NCBI GenBank assembly: GCA_910584845.1
Contig: CAJUDH010000007.1
Coordinates: forward strand, 66,741-130,740
Length of the DNA: 64,000 nt
Origin: an uncultured Lachnospiraceae bacterium
GTDB lineage: Bacteria > Bacillota > Clostridia > Lachnospirales > Lachnospiraceae
Reading direction: 5' to 3'
In this document: one piece after another, positions 15,866 to 25,113 of the stretch
Position numbering within the stretch: position 1 is the first letter of the stretch
How the letters are laid out: the number at the start of each line of letters is the position of its first letter
The notes under the pieces: generated by a model
The model's database searches: none
Seen by the model: the letters and a program-made list of their open reading frames with translations, nothing else
What the model was told of the DNA's origin: nothing
Program-made: the position numbers and the translations under genes

Positions 15866-15900
15866 AAAGCGGCAGGGAAGGATAGGGGGCGTAACCAGAA

Positions 15901-16740
15901 ATGATGAAAACCGTTCGGGAACTATTTGTAATGACAGGAGCCACGCTGATCATTGCGGCAGCAGTCTTTTTTTTCCTGATACCAAGCCATGCGGCGGTGA
16001 GTTCCGTGTCCGGCCTGGCCATCGTGCTGTCAAATTTTGTGCCGTTGTCCATATCGGCAGTCACGATGGTTTTAAACCTTATTTTGCTGGTAGCCGGCTT
16101 TTTGCTATGTGGGCATGAATTTGGGTTTAAAACCGTATATACCTCCGTCCTTTTGCCGGTATTTATCGGCCTGTTTGAGTTCCTTTTCCCCCAGAACCAA
16201 TCCATTTCCGGGGATGCCATGCTGGATGTGGCCTGTTATATTTTTGTGGTAAGTATCGGGCTTAGCATCCTGTTTAACCGGAATGCCTCTTCCGGGGGCC
16301 TGGACATTGTGGCAAAAATACTGAACCGGTATCTACATATGGACCTTGGCAAAGCCATGGGCCTAAGCGGCATGGCGGTAGCGCTTAGTTCCGCATTGGT
16401 GTACGATAAGAAGACCGTGGTTTTAAGCATCCTGGGCACGTATCTGAACGGTATGGTGCTGGACCACTTTATTTTCGGGCAGAACATCAAAAGGAGGGTG
16501 TGTATTATTTCCAAGGATAAAGAAGCCCAAATCCGCGACTGGATTTTGTATACGTTAAAAAGCGGGGCCACCATATACCAGGCAAAAGGGGCGTATGACG
16601 GTATGGTCCGAAATGAGATTATTACCATTGTCGACAAAAGCGAATATCAGAAATTAATGCAGTATATCATCCGGGAAGACCCGGGAGCTTTTATTACCGT
16701 TTATAATGTAAGCGATATGCGGTATATCCCCAAGGGGTGA
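15901..16740 (+). CDS. YitT family membrane protein (DUF161 and DUF2179)
   Basis: A 279-residue protein with five to six N-terminal membrane helices (about 5-190), including GLSILFNRNASSGGLDIVAKIL, the YitT signature. The C-terminal soluble DUF2179 domain (about 195-275) has CIISKDKEAQIRDWI, GATIYQAKGAYDG and ITIVDKSEYQKL. The family is widespread in Firmicutes. Its function is not firmly known, and a transport or sensing role is suspected. A ribosome site GGAAGGATAGGGGG lies upstream. The gene is preceded by a promoter and terminator pair (15734-15865), which suggests expression control in the leader. It is unrelated to the flanking liv remnants. Confidence 0.85.
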   Translation: MMKTVRELFVMTGATLIIAAAVFFFLIPSHAAVSSVSGLAIVLSNFVPLSISAVTMVLNLILLVAGFLLCGHEFGFKTVYTSVLLPVFIGLFEFLFPQNQSISGDAMLDVACYIFVVSIGLSILFNRNASSGGLDIVAKILNRYLHMDLGKAMGLSGMAVALSSALVYDKKTVVLSILGTYLNGMVLDHFIFGQNIKRRVCIISKDKEAQIRDWILYTLKSGATIYQAKGAYDGMVRNEIITIVDKSEYQKLMQYIIREDPGAFITVYNVSDMRYIPKG

Positions 16741-16970
16741 ACCGGCAAGGGGACTTTCCTATGAAAGGGGTCCTACGGGCTATCCTTAGGGGCCTATTGC
16801 AAATCAGGGGGCAACGTGGTAAGATCTTTTACAGGGGCATTTGGCGGGGTGGCGCTTGCTGACGCAGGTGCCCCTTCTTTGCGTGAAGGGGAAGGATGGT
16901 TTTGGGGCAGGCCCGTAGCCTTTCGCCACCGCTTAAGCCCAAAACCCATATTAGAAAAGGGGGGGCAGGA

Positions 16971-18323
16971 TTGAAAAAATTACAGGTTATGATTCTTTGC
17001 GCTATGGCTGTAAGCTTAGGGGCAGGCTGTACCTTTAGCAGGCAAGGGCAAAAGGCGGGCCCGGCAGCGGCGCAGGCGCAATGGGGGGAGGGCGATGGCC
17101 GCGTTTCCGGGATTTTGGGGATAGGCGGGGCGGCAGGCGGCGGTAGGGCCGGGCTGGACGCAGACCCTATCCGGATCGGCGCCATATATGCTTTAAGCGG
17201 CAACAACGCAGCCATCGGAACCAATATTTTGCGGGGGATTGATTTTGCGGCGGAAGAAATCAACCAGGCAGGGGGCGTGGACGGCCGCCCCTAGGAAATT
17301 GTCCGGGGGGATACCCAGGGGGATGAGAAAGTGGCCCGCCAGGTGGCACAACGCCTCATTACCCAGGAACAGGTGCACGCGGTTTTAGGCTGCCATCAGA
17401 GTACGCTGACCGAGGCGGTCTCCCAGGTCTGCCTGGAATACCAGATCCCTATGATTACAGCCATTTCCACCGTGGACAGCATTACCACCCACCGCAATGA
17501 ATATTTTTTCCGCCTTTGCCCCATGAATTCCCTGTACCTGGAAACTATGTTTATGTACCTGCGGGACCAGGAGGAAAAAACAGGGGATCCAATCAAAACC
17601 GTCGCCGTGTTTGCCGATGACAGCATGGTTGGCCAGGAGGCCATCCGCTGCGCCCAGCTCTATGCCCCCCAATACGGCATGGAGATTATAAAAGAAGTCC
17701 GTTATAGCCAGGGGGCGGCAAACCTCAACGAGGAGATCCAGGCGCTTAAAGAGGCCGGTGCGGACGCAGTCCTGGCAGAAAGCTATATTTCCGATGCCAT
17801 TTTGCTGATGAAAACCATGCAGGAACAAGGGTATCAGCCGCCGGTTTTGATCGCCAAGGCAAACGGTTTTGCGAACCCCAGCTTCATCCCGGCGACCAAA
17901 GGGATTTCCAATGGTTTGACGTCTGTTGTCGAGTGGAACCCGGATTTGACCAAAGGGGCGGATGTGAACAAAAGGTTTCGGGAGATCTTCGGCGTGGACA
18001 TGAACGGGCATTCTGCCGAATCCTATACGGCCATCTGGACTTTTAAAACCGCTTTTGAACAGGCAGGGACGCAGGAAGGCCCGGCGGTGAAAGATGCCCT
18101 TGCCGCCATGGACATCCGGGGCTCTTTCCCTGACGGCCCGGAAATCATCCTCCCCTATGGCCGGATCAAATTCGAAAGCCTGGAATTGGACGGGACATGG
18201 CACTATAATAATAATACGTATGCCTCGGTGGCCATCGCCCAGATTCAAAACGGCGAGTATAAGACGGTGTGGCCGTTTGAATATTCCAATCAGGAAATCG
18301 CATATCCGGCAAGCTACCGGTAG
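16971..18323 (+). pseudogene. Branched-chain amino acid binding lipoprotein (LivK type), interrupted by an amber codon
   Basis: Starts at TTG 16971 behind a G-rich site (AAAGGGGGGG). Residues 1-20 form a lipoprotein signal peptide with lipobox LGAGC (Cys20). The type-1 periplasmic-binding domain begins DPIRIGAIYALSGNNAAIGT. At 17292-17294 the codon is TAG within GGVDGRP-stop-EIVRGDTQGDEKVA. The same frame then stays open to 18323 with normal LivK sequence (VLGCHQSTLTEAVSQV, AVFADDSMVGQEA, VDMNGHSAESYTA). A single base substitution explains the break. The downstream part from 17331 has no signal peptide, so independent translation would be useless for export. It is paralogous to the tail fused at 12.7-13.06 kb. 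Confidence 0.88.
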
Positions 18324-18397
18324 CGGGCAGGGGAAGGCCGGATTTTTCCATGGCCGTTGAACGGTAACAAATTTTACAAATTTTTCTGACTTTCGTA

Positions 18398-18426
18398 TTG
18401 ATTTATAAAACATTATTTAGTATAGT
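18398..18426 (+). promoter_or_regulatory. Sigma-A type promoter for plsX-acpP
   Basis: TTGATT (18398-18403), a 17-base spacer and TATAGT (18421-18426), 45 bases before the plsX ATG. I did not see a recognisable FapR site. Confidence 0.7.
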
Positions 18427-18470
18427 AGGGAAAGAATAGAACGCTGGCAGGCGCAGGAGAGGAGAATGGT

Positions 18471-19487
18471 ATGATTAAAGTGGCTGTGGACGCAATGGGC
18501 GGGGACCATGCGCCGGGTGAGGTTGTCAAAGGTGCAATAGACGCCGTGTCCCAAAGGGCGGATATACAGGTTTTGCTGGTAGGGAAGGCAGATTTAGTGA
18601 AAAAAGAGCTGGCAAAACAGGGTTATCCGAAGAAACAGGTTCAGGTCATACCTGCATCCGAAGTGATTGAGACGGAAGAGCCGCCGGTCAACGCCATACG
18701 GCGGAAAAAGGATTCCTCCATTGTGGTAGGGATGAACCTGGTGAAAGCCGGGGAAGCCGACGCTTTTGTTTCTGCCGGGAGTTCCGGCGCCATGCTGGTG
18801 GGCGGGCAGGTCATTGTAGGCCGCCTAAAAGGCGTGGAACGGCCTCCTTTCGGGGCTTTGATCCCCACGGAGAAAGGGGTGTCCCTTTTGTTGGACAGCG
18901 GGGCCAACGTGGATGCCCGCCCGTCCCATCTGGTTCAATTTGCCCGCATGGGTTCTATTTACATGGAGCACGTTATCGGCATTAGCAGGCCGAGGGTAGG
19001 GATTGTCAATATTGGCGCCGAGGAAGAAAAGGGGAATGCCCTGGTGAAGGATACCTTCCCTTTGCTGAAGGCATGCAGGGACATCCATTTTACCGGCAGC
19101 ATAGAAGCCAGGGAGATCCCCCATGGGGGCGCCGATGTAATTGTCTGCGAGGCCTTTACGGGCAATGTGATTTTAAAACTTTATGAGGGAACGGGCGCAA
19201 CGCTGATTTCCATGGTCAAGAAAGGCATGATGGGCAGCTTGCGGAGTAAGGTAGGGGCTTTTTTGGTTAAGCCTGCATTGAAGGAAACTTTACGGGCTTT
19301 TGACGCTTCCCGGTATGGCGGCGCGCCGCTTTTGGGGCTGAAAGGGCTCGTGGTAAAAACTCACGGCAACGCCGGAGCCAGGGAGGTGAGCAATTCCATT
19401 ATCCAATGCGTAACCTTTAAAGAACAGGAAATCAATGAGAAAATAAGGGAAAGCCTGGATGCCAGAGAACAGGCCGCAGAAAATTAA
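18471..19487 (+). CDS. plsX: Phosphate acyltransferase PlsX
   Basis: A 338-residue PlsX, which makes acyl-phosphate from acyl-ACP as the first step of phospholipid synthesis. Family motifs: IKVAVDAMGGDHAPGEVVKG (residues 2-21), FVSAGSSGAMLVGG, RPPFGALIPT, LLDSGANVDARP, NIGAEEEKGN, and the late YGGAPLLGLKG. It has a strong GAGAGGAG ribosome site. It is followed 18 bases later by acpP, whose product carries its substrate, then by rnc, smc and ftsY, the usual Firmicutes order. Cytosolic, peripheral to the membrane. Length is normal. Confidence 0.97.
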   Translation: MIKVAVDAMGGDHAPGEVVKGAIDAVSQRADIQVLLVGKADLVKKELAKQGYPKKQVQVIPASEVIETEEPPVNAIRRKKDSSIVVGMNLVKAGEADAFVSAGSSGAMLVGGQVIVGRLKGVERPPFGALIPTEKGVSLLLDSGANVDARPSHLVQFARMGSIYMEHVIGISRPRVGIVNIGAEEEKGNALVKDTFPLLKACRDIHFTGSIEAREIPHGGADVIVCEAFTGNVILKLYEGTGATLISMVKKGMMGSLRSKVGAFLVKPALKETLRAFDASRYGGAPLLGLKGLVVKTHGNAGAREVSNSIIQCVTFKEQEINEKIRESLDAREQAAEN

Positions 19488-19505
19488 AAGTTAGGAGAGG
19501 AAACG

Positions 19506-19736
19506 ATGGAATTTGAGAAATTGCAGGGAATAATTTCCGAAGTATTGAACGTGGAAACTGGGGATATTACCATGGAGACCACATTTGTGGAAGATTTGGG
19601 GGCCGATTCATTAGATATTTTTCAGATTGTTATGGGAATTGAGGAGGCTTTTGATATTGAGATCCCTACGGAAGCGGCAGAGCAGATCGTTACCGTCGGA
19701 GACGCTGTGGAGCAGATTAAGAATGCATTGAATTGA
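19506..19736 (+). CDS. acpP: Acyl carrier protein
   Basis: A 76-residue acidic ACP. The phosphopantetheine site is GADSLDIFQ with Ser35. It carries growing acyl chains in fatty-acid synthesis and donates to PlsX, encoded just upstream. Ribosome site GGAGAGGAAACG. The gap to rnc (127 bases) contains an imperfect GGGGC...GCCCC hairpin (about 19745-19780) with only three T residues. It may reduce transcription into rnc, but I do not call it a firm terminator. Confidence 0.97.
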   Translation: MEFEKLQGIISEVLNVETGDITMETTFVEDLGADSLDIFQIVMGIEEAFDIEIPTEAAEQIVTVGDAVEQIKNALN

Positions 19737-19863
19737 GGGGATAGGGGCGCGTTGCAGGTAAGCCTGTGCGGCCCCTTTCCATCTGTAGGCGGCCGGGCGC
19801 CTGCCATAAGGCAGGGAAAGGAAACGTTGCGGGTATAACTACTATGAAAGGAAGGATGACGAT

Positions 19864-20562
19864 ATGAACCGAGATTTAAGGGAACTTCAAGACAAGATCG
19901 GATACCAGTTCCAGGAGTGGAAATTATTCCGCCGGGCCATGACCCATAGCTCTTTTGCCAATGAACACCATATGGACAAGCTGGATTGCAACGAACGGCT
20001 GGAGTTTTTAGGGGACGCGGTGCTGGAGCTGGTGTCCAGTGATTTCCTTTACAGGGAATATTCGGAAAGGCTGGAGGGGGAACTGACCAAGATCCGGGCC
20101 AGTGTAGTATGTGAACCTACTTTGGCTTACTGCGCTTCCGAAATTGGCCTGGGCGACTATTTGCTGCTGGGGCGGGGGGAGGAAGCCACCGGGGGGCGGC
20201 ACAGGGATTCAGTAGTGTCCGATGCTATGGAGGCGCTGATCGGGGCCATCTATCTGGATGGTGGTTTTGCTAGTGCAAAAGAGTTCGTTCGTCGCTTTGT
20301 GCTGAACGATATGGAAAATAAGCAGCTCTTTTATGATAGCAAGACTATCCTGCAGGAGATCGTGCAGGCAGATATGCCGGAGCAGGCCCTGGCGTACGAG
20401 ACCATCAAGGAGTGGGGGCCTGACCATAACAAGACTTTCGAGGTGCGCGCCCTTTTGGGGGGCGAGGAAATCGGAAGGGGGAGCGGCAGGACAAAAAAGG
20501 CGGCCGAGCAAGTGGCGGCCTACCGGGGAATATTGAGGCTGAAGGAGCGTATATGTATTTAA
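19864..20562 (+). CDS. rnc: Ribonuclease III
   Basis: A 232-residue RNase III. The catalytic domain has the signature ERLEFLGDAVLELVSSDFLY (about residues 43-62) and the second acidic cluster SDAMEALIGAIYLDGG (about 118-133). A C-terminal double-stranded RNA-binding domain follows (about 155-228) with KTFEVRALLGGEEIGRGSG and KKAAEQVAA. It processes rRNA precursors and other duplex RNA. It overlaps smc by 10 bases, so the two are translationally coupled. The ATG follows GGAAGGATGACGAT. Confidence 0.96.
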   Translation: MNRDLRELQDKIGYQFQEWKLFRRAMTHSSFANEHHMDKLDCNERLEFLGDAVLELVSSDFLYREYSERLEGELTKIRASVVCEPTLAYCASEIGLGDYLLLGRGEEATGGRHRDSVVSDAMEALIGAIYLDGGFASAKEFVRRFVLNDMENKQLFYDSKTILQEIVQADMPEQALAYETIKEWGPDHNKTFEVRALLGGEEIGRGSGRTKKAAEQVAAYRGILRLKERICI

Positions 20563-23500
20563 AGACCATTGAAATACAAGGGTTCAAGTCCTTTGCCAAC
20601 AAGATTTTATTTGAGTTCCATAACGGCATTACCGGGATTGTGGGGCCCAATGGCAGCGGAAAAAGCAACGTGGCGGATGCCGTCCGGTGGGTGCTGGGGG
20701 AGCAGCGGATCAAGCAGCTTAGGGGGGCCAGCATGCAGGACGTGATTTTTGCCGGTACAGAACTACGAAAACCCCAGGGGTTTGCCTATGTGGCCATTAC
20801 CCTGGACAATTCGGACCACCAGCTGGCTATTGATTACGACGAAGTGACCGTGTCCCGCAGGCTGTACCGGTCCGGGGAAAGCGAATACCGGATCAATGGC
20901 AGTAATTGCCGGCTGAAAGACATAAACGAATTGTTTTATGACACCGGCATCGGGAAAGAGGGCTACTCGATCATCGGCCAGGGCCAGATTGACAAGATAT
21001 TAAGCGGAAAGCCGGAGGACCGGCGGGAACTTTTTGACGAGGCTGCGGGTATTGTTAAATTCAAGCGCAGGAAACTGATCGCCCAGAAAAAGCTGGAGGA
21101 TGAAAAGCAAAACCTGGTCCGGGTCGGCGACATCCTTACCGAGCTGGAAAAACAAGTAGGCCCTTTAGCCAAACAGTCGGAGGCGGCGAAAAAATACCTG
21201 AATTTAAAAGAACAGCTAAAAACTTATGACGCAAACCTATTTTTAATGGAATCGGAAGCCCTCCGCAGGCAGTTAGGGGAAGTGGAGAAAAACGAGGCTA
21301 TTGTATCTGGCGACATGGAAGAAGCCTCCCGCCAATCAGAGGAAGAGAAAGAAGCATATGGCCGGCTGGAACAGGCCCTGGCAGGGCTGGAGGCGGAGAT
21401 TGCGGAAAAACGGAACCGGTTAAACCAGGCAGAGATGGAAAAGGGCGGCCTGGAAGGGCAGATCAACGTCTTAAACGAACAGATTAACACGGAACAGATG
21501 AACGCAGACCATATCAGCGCCCGGATCCGTGCCATCACCACGGAATGCGAGGAAAAGAAAGGCCAGATGGCTTCTTATGAGGGCGACGGGGAAGGCATAC
21601 GCAAAGAAGCCCGGGAAAGCGGCGTAAGGCTTACGGAGGCTGAAGAAAGCCTGCGGCGGGACGACGAGCATGTGATGCTGCTGGACCACCGGATTGAAGA
21701 GGCCAAAGGAAAAGTGATTGCCGGCCTCAACGAAAAAGCATCCCTGGGGGCCAAAGAACAGCGGTATGAGGCCATGCTGGAGCAAATCCAGGTCCGGCGG
21801 TCGGAAGTGTGCCAGAAACTGCTGAAATTGAAAAGCAGCCAGTCCTTCCAGGAAGAACTGATCCAGGGGGAGAAAGAAAAACTGGCCCGGGCAGATCAAA
21901 AGCTGGAGGAACTAGAGGGCAGGCAGGCAGAGTGCCAGGCCGGCCTAGAAAGCTGTGAGGGGCAGGTACGCCGTTTAACCCGCAATTTGAACCAGCAACA
22001 GCAGGAATACCAGGCCGTTTCTACCCGGCTGGAGTCATTGCAGAACCTGGCCGAGCGCTATGAGGGGTATGGCAACAGCATCCGCCGGGTTATGGAAACA
22101 AGAGGGCGGGTGCAGGGGATTTTGGGCGTGGTGGCCGACCTTATCACCACGGAGAAGCAGTATGAGACGGCCATAGAGACGGCTTTGGGGGGGAGCATCC
22201 AGAATGTGGTGACGGATTCGGAAAAGACAGCCAAGGCCCTGATCGAATACTTGAAAAAGAACCGGTATGGCCGGGTGACTTTTTTGCCTTTGACCAGCAT
22301 TGGGCAGGGGGCAGGCTTTTCCCGGCCGGAGGCTTTACAAGAACCCGGGGTGGTCGGCCTGGCCAGCGACCTGGTCCATGTCGGGCCGGAGTACCAGGTG
22401 CTTGCAAAGTACCTGCTGGGGCGGGTGGTGGTGGCGGACACGATCGACCATGCCCTGGCCCTGGCCAAAAAGTACCGGTATTCTTTAAGGATTGTGACGC
22501 TGGAGGGGGAGCTGCTTAGCGCGGGCGGCTCTATGACCGGCGGCGCTTTTAAAAATTCCAGCAACCTGCTGGGGAGGAAGCGGGAGATCGAAGAACTGGA
22601 GGCGGCCTGCAAAAAAGCCTTGGCCGTGACGGGGCAGGTGCAGCAGGAACTGGCTGCGCAGGAAGGGCTTCTGGCCCGGAAAAAAGAAGAGCTGGAACAG
22701 ATAAAAGTATGGCAGCATGAGGCATCCCTCCTTCAAAATACATTGCGGCTCAACGTAAACCAGCTGGAAGAAAAGCGGGATGAAATCCAGGACTCGTCCC
22801 AGGATTTGGAGCTGGAAAACCGTCAGCTGGAAAGCCAGATCCAGGATATTGAGGAAAACCGCGCCCGCATTGCCCGGGATACCAAAGAATTGCTGGCGCA
22901 AAACCAGCAAATAAGCCTGGATGTGGAGGAAATGTCGGCCCGGCTGGAGGAAGCGAAGGCTGTGAGGGAAGTTTCGGCCCGCCAGCTGGAGGAAATCCGC
23001 CTGGAGGCCGCCGCGCTTAAGCAAAAGGTGGACTTTGTGGAAGAGAATATCCGGCGGGTGGAACAGGAGATCCGGAGGCTGGAAAGGGAACGGGCCCAAT
23101 TGGAGGCAGGGACCGGCGATTCCGGGCGGGTAATCGACGCAAAAAGGCAGGAAATCCAGCGCCTAAGGCAGCAGATCCAAGAAGCCGTGGAGCGAAGGGA
23201 AAGCCTGGGGCAAGAGGCGGAAGGGCTGGAAAAGCGCAAAGGCCAGATGGCTATGGAGCAAAAAGGCCTATTCCAGAGGCGCGAGGAACTGGCCGGGCGC
23301 ATCAGCCGCCTGGACAAGGAACTGTTCCGGCTCCAGAGCCAGAAGGAGAAGCTGGACGAGAAGCTGGATAGCCTGGTCAATTACATGTGGAATGAATATG
23401 AGATGACCTTTACCACGGCAGAGCCTTTGCGCGATCCAGGGCTAACCGCGGTTTCAGAAATACGCAAGGAAATCGAAGGGCTGAAAAACGAAATCCGGGC

Positions 23501-24113
23501 CCTGGGCAATGTCAACGTGAACGCCATTGAGGATTACAAAGAGGTTTCCCAGCGGTATGAGTTTATGAAAACACAGCATGGCGACCTGGTAGAGGCAGAG
23601 CAGACGCTTTTGCAGATTATCGACGAGCTGGACAAGGGCATGCGCCGGCAGTTTGAGGAAAAATTCCGGGAAATCAGCAGTGAGTTTGACCGGGCTTTCA
23701 AGGAATTGTTTGGGGGCGGGCACGGCACGTTGGAACTGGTGGAGGGGGAAGATGTGCTTGAATCCGGGATCCAGATCATTGCCCAGCCGCCGGGGAAAAA
23801 GCTGCAAAATATGATGCAGCTGTCCGGCGGGGAGAAAGCTTTGACGGCCATATCCCTGCTGTTTGCCATCCAAAACTTAAAACCGTCGCCTTTTTGCCTT
23901 CTGGACGAGATCGAGGCGGCCCTGGATGATTCCAACGTGGACCGGTTTGCCCGGTATTTGCACAAATTAATTAAAAATACCCAGTTTATTGTGATTACCC
24001 ATAGAAGGGGGACAATGGTGGCGTCAGACCGGCTTTATGGGATTACCATGCAGGAAAAAGGCGTGTCTACCATGGTTTCCGTAAATTTGATTGAGGGTCA
24101 GCTGGATGCTTGA
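20553..24113 (+). CDS. smc: Chromosome partition protein SMC
   Basis: A 1186-residue SMC ATPase. N-terminal head with Walker A GPNGSGKSNVADAVRW (residues 32-47) and a Q-loop; coiled coil (about 170-500); hinge (about 520-660: GVVADLITTEKQYETAIETALG, LRIVTLEGELLSAGGSMTGG); return coiled coil; C-terminal head with signature QLSGGEKALTAISLLFA (about 1088) and Walker B FCLLDEIEAALDDSNV. With ScpAB it organises and segregates the chromosome. It starts inside the rnc end and overlaps the region leading into ftsY. The length is standard. Confidence 0.98.
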   Translation: MYLKTIEIQGFKSFANKILFEFHNGITGIVGPNGSGKSNVADAVRWVLGEQRIKQLRGASMQDVIFAGTELRKPQGFAYVAITLDNSDHQLAIDYDEVTVSRRLYRSGESEYRINGSNCRLKDINELFYDTGIGKEGYSIIGQGQIDKILSGKPEDRRELFDEAAGIVKFKRRKLIAQKKLEDEKQNLVRVGDILTELEKQVGPLAKQSEAAKKYLNLKEQLKTYDANLFLMESEALRRQLGEVEKNEAIVSGDMEEASRQSEEEKEAYGRLEQALAGLEAEIAEKRNRLNQAEMEKGGLEGQINVLNEQINTEQMNADHISARIRAITTECEEKKGQMASYEGDGEGIRKEARESGVRLTEAEESLRRDDEHVMLLDHRIEEAKGKVIAGLNEKASLGAKEQRYEAMLEQIQVRRSEVCQKLLKLKSSQSFQEELIQGEKEKLARADQKLEELEGRQAECQAGLESCEGQVRRLTRNLNQQQQEYQAVSTRLESLQNLAERYEGYGNSIRRVMETRGRVQGILGVVADLITTEKQYETAIETALGGSIQNVVTDSEKTAKALIEYLKKNRYGRVTFLPLTSIGQGAGFSRPEALQEPGVVGLASDLVHVGPEYQVLAKYLLGRVVVADTIDHALALAKKYRYSLRIVTLEGELLSAGGSMTGGAFKNSSNLLGRKREIEELEAACKKALAVTGQVQQELAAQEGLLARKKEELEQIKVWQHEASLLQNTLRLNVNQLEEKRDEIQDSSQDLELENRQLESQIQDIEENRARIARDTKELLAQNQQISLDVEEMSARLEEAKAVREVSARQLEEIRLEAAALKQKVDFVEENIRRVEQEIRRLERERAQLEAGTGDSGRVIDAKRQEIQRLRQQIQEAVERRESLGQEAEGLEKRKGQMAMEQKGLFQRREELAGRISRLDKELFRLQSQKEKLDEKLDSLVNYMWNEYEMTFTTAEPLRDPGLTAVSEIRKEIEGLKNEIRALGNVNVNAIEDYKEVSQRYEFMKTQHGDLVEAEQTLLQIIDELDKGMRRQFEEKFREISSEFDRAFKELFGGGHGTLELVEGEDVLESGIQIIAQPPGKKLQNMMQLSGGEKALTAISLLFAIQNLKPSPFCLLDEIEAALDDSNVDRFARYLHKLIKNTQFIVITHRRGTMVASDRLYGITMQEKGVSTMVSVNLIEGQLDA

Positions 24114-24133
24114 CAAGAAGGAGAGGGATGCAT

Positions 24134-25066
24134 ATGGAGGAGAAGAAAAAAGGTTTTTTCGGGCGCCTGGTGGAAGGGCTTGCGAAGACCAGGGACAACA
24201 TCGTTTCGGGTATGGATTCGATTTTCAGCGGTTTTTCCGCCATTGACGAGGATTTTTATGAAGAGCTGGAGGAAACGCTTATTATGGGGGATTTGGGGAT
24301 AAAGACGACTGCCTCCATCATGGAAGGGCTGCGGGCGAAAGTAAAGGAAAAGCATGTGAAAGACCCGGCAGAATGCCGCCAACTGCTGATTGATTCCATC
24401 CGGGAACAGATGAACTTAGGGGAAAACGCCTATGAATTTGAAAAACGCACTTCCGTAGTGTTGATGATCGGGGTAAACGGTGTAGGGAAAACCACTTCCG
24501 TGGGCAAACTGGCCGGGCAGCTCAAGGATAAGGGCAAAAGGGTAATTGTGGCGGCGGCGGACACCTTCCGGGCGGCAGCTATCGAACAGTTGACCGAATG
24601 GGCCAACCGGGCCGGGGTGGAAGTCATTGCCCAGCAGGAAGGATCAGACCCGGCGGCGGTAATCTTCGATGCGGTGGCCGCCGCCAAGTCCCGCCATGCG
24701 GACGTCCTGATCTGCGACACGGCGGGCCGCCTCCACAATAAAAAGAATTTGATGGAAGAGCTGAAAAAGATTAACCGGATCATTGACAAGGAATATCCGG
24801 ACGCCTACCGGGAGACTTTGGTGGTGTTGGACGGGACCACAGGCCAGAACGCTTTGTCCCAGGCCAGGCAATTTATGGAGGTGGCGGATATAACAGGCAT
24901 CGTCCTGACCAAGCTGGACGGTACGGCCAAAGGCGGGATTGCCGTGGCGATCCAGTCGGAGCTGGGGATCCCGGTAAAGTATGTGGGTGTGGGGGAACAT
25001 ATGGATGACCTGCAGAAATTCCGTTCGGAAGATTTTGTCAATGCGCTGTTTCAGACGGCGCGGTAG
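24134..25066 (+). CDS. ftsY: Signal recognition particle receptor FtsY
   Basis: A 310-residue SRP-family GTPase that docks ribosome-SRP complexes to the membrane. N-terminal NA2-type amphipathic start (KKKGFFGRLVEGLAKTRDNI), N domain, then NG domain with G1 GVNGVGKTTSVGKLAG, DTFRAAAIEQL, G3 CDTAGRLHNK and G4 TKLDGTAKGG. The acidic A domain of enterobacterial FtsY is lacking, as usual in Firmicutes. The ATG at 24134 is chosen for its distance from AAGGAGAGGG (24118-24127); the ATG at 24128 and TTG at 24110 are too close or lack a site. It follows smc directly. Confidence 0.96.
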   Translation: MEEKKKGFFGRLVEGLAKTRDNIVSGMDSIFSGFSAIDEDFYEELEETLIMGDLGIKTTASIMEGLRAKVKEKHVKDPAECRQLLIDSIREQMNLGENAYEFEKRTSVVLMIGVNGVGKTTSVGKLAGQLKDKGKRVIVAAADTFRAAAIEQLTEWANRAGVEVIAQQEGSDPAAVIFDAVAAAKSRHADVLICDTAGRLHNKKNLMEELKKINRIIDKEYPDAYRETLVVLDGTTGQNALSQARQFMEVADITGIVLTKLDGTAKGGIAVAIQSELGIPVKYVGVGEHMDDLQKFRSEDFVNALFQTAR

Positions 25067-25113
25067 CGCTTCGCTGCATCAATGTGGAAATTAATGGAAA
25101 AGGGGAAAAATCT

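Noticed and set aside
9907..17294. Recoding of TAG (for example pyrrolysine) to explain the two in-frame amber codons
   Set aside because: TAG is used as the normal stop in many intact genes here (pxpB, accC and others), and no pyrrolysine genes or downstream structures are seen. Nonsense mutation is simpler.
17385..18413. Minus-strand open frame of 342 codons opposite livK
   Set aside because: Shadow of the livK frame; no ribosome site and no recognisable motif, whereas the plus strand has full LivK similarity on both sides of the TAG.
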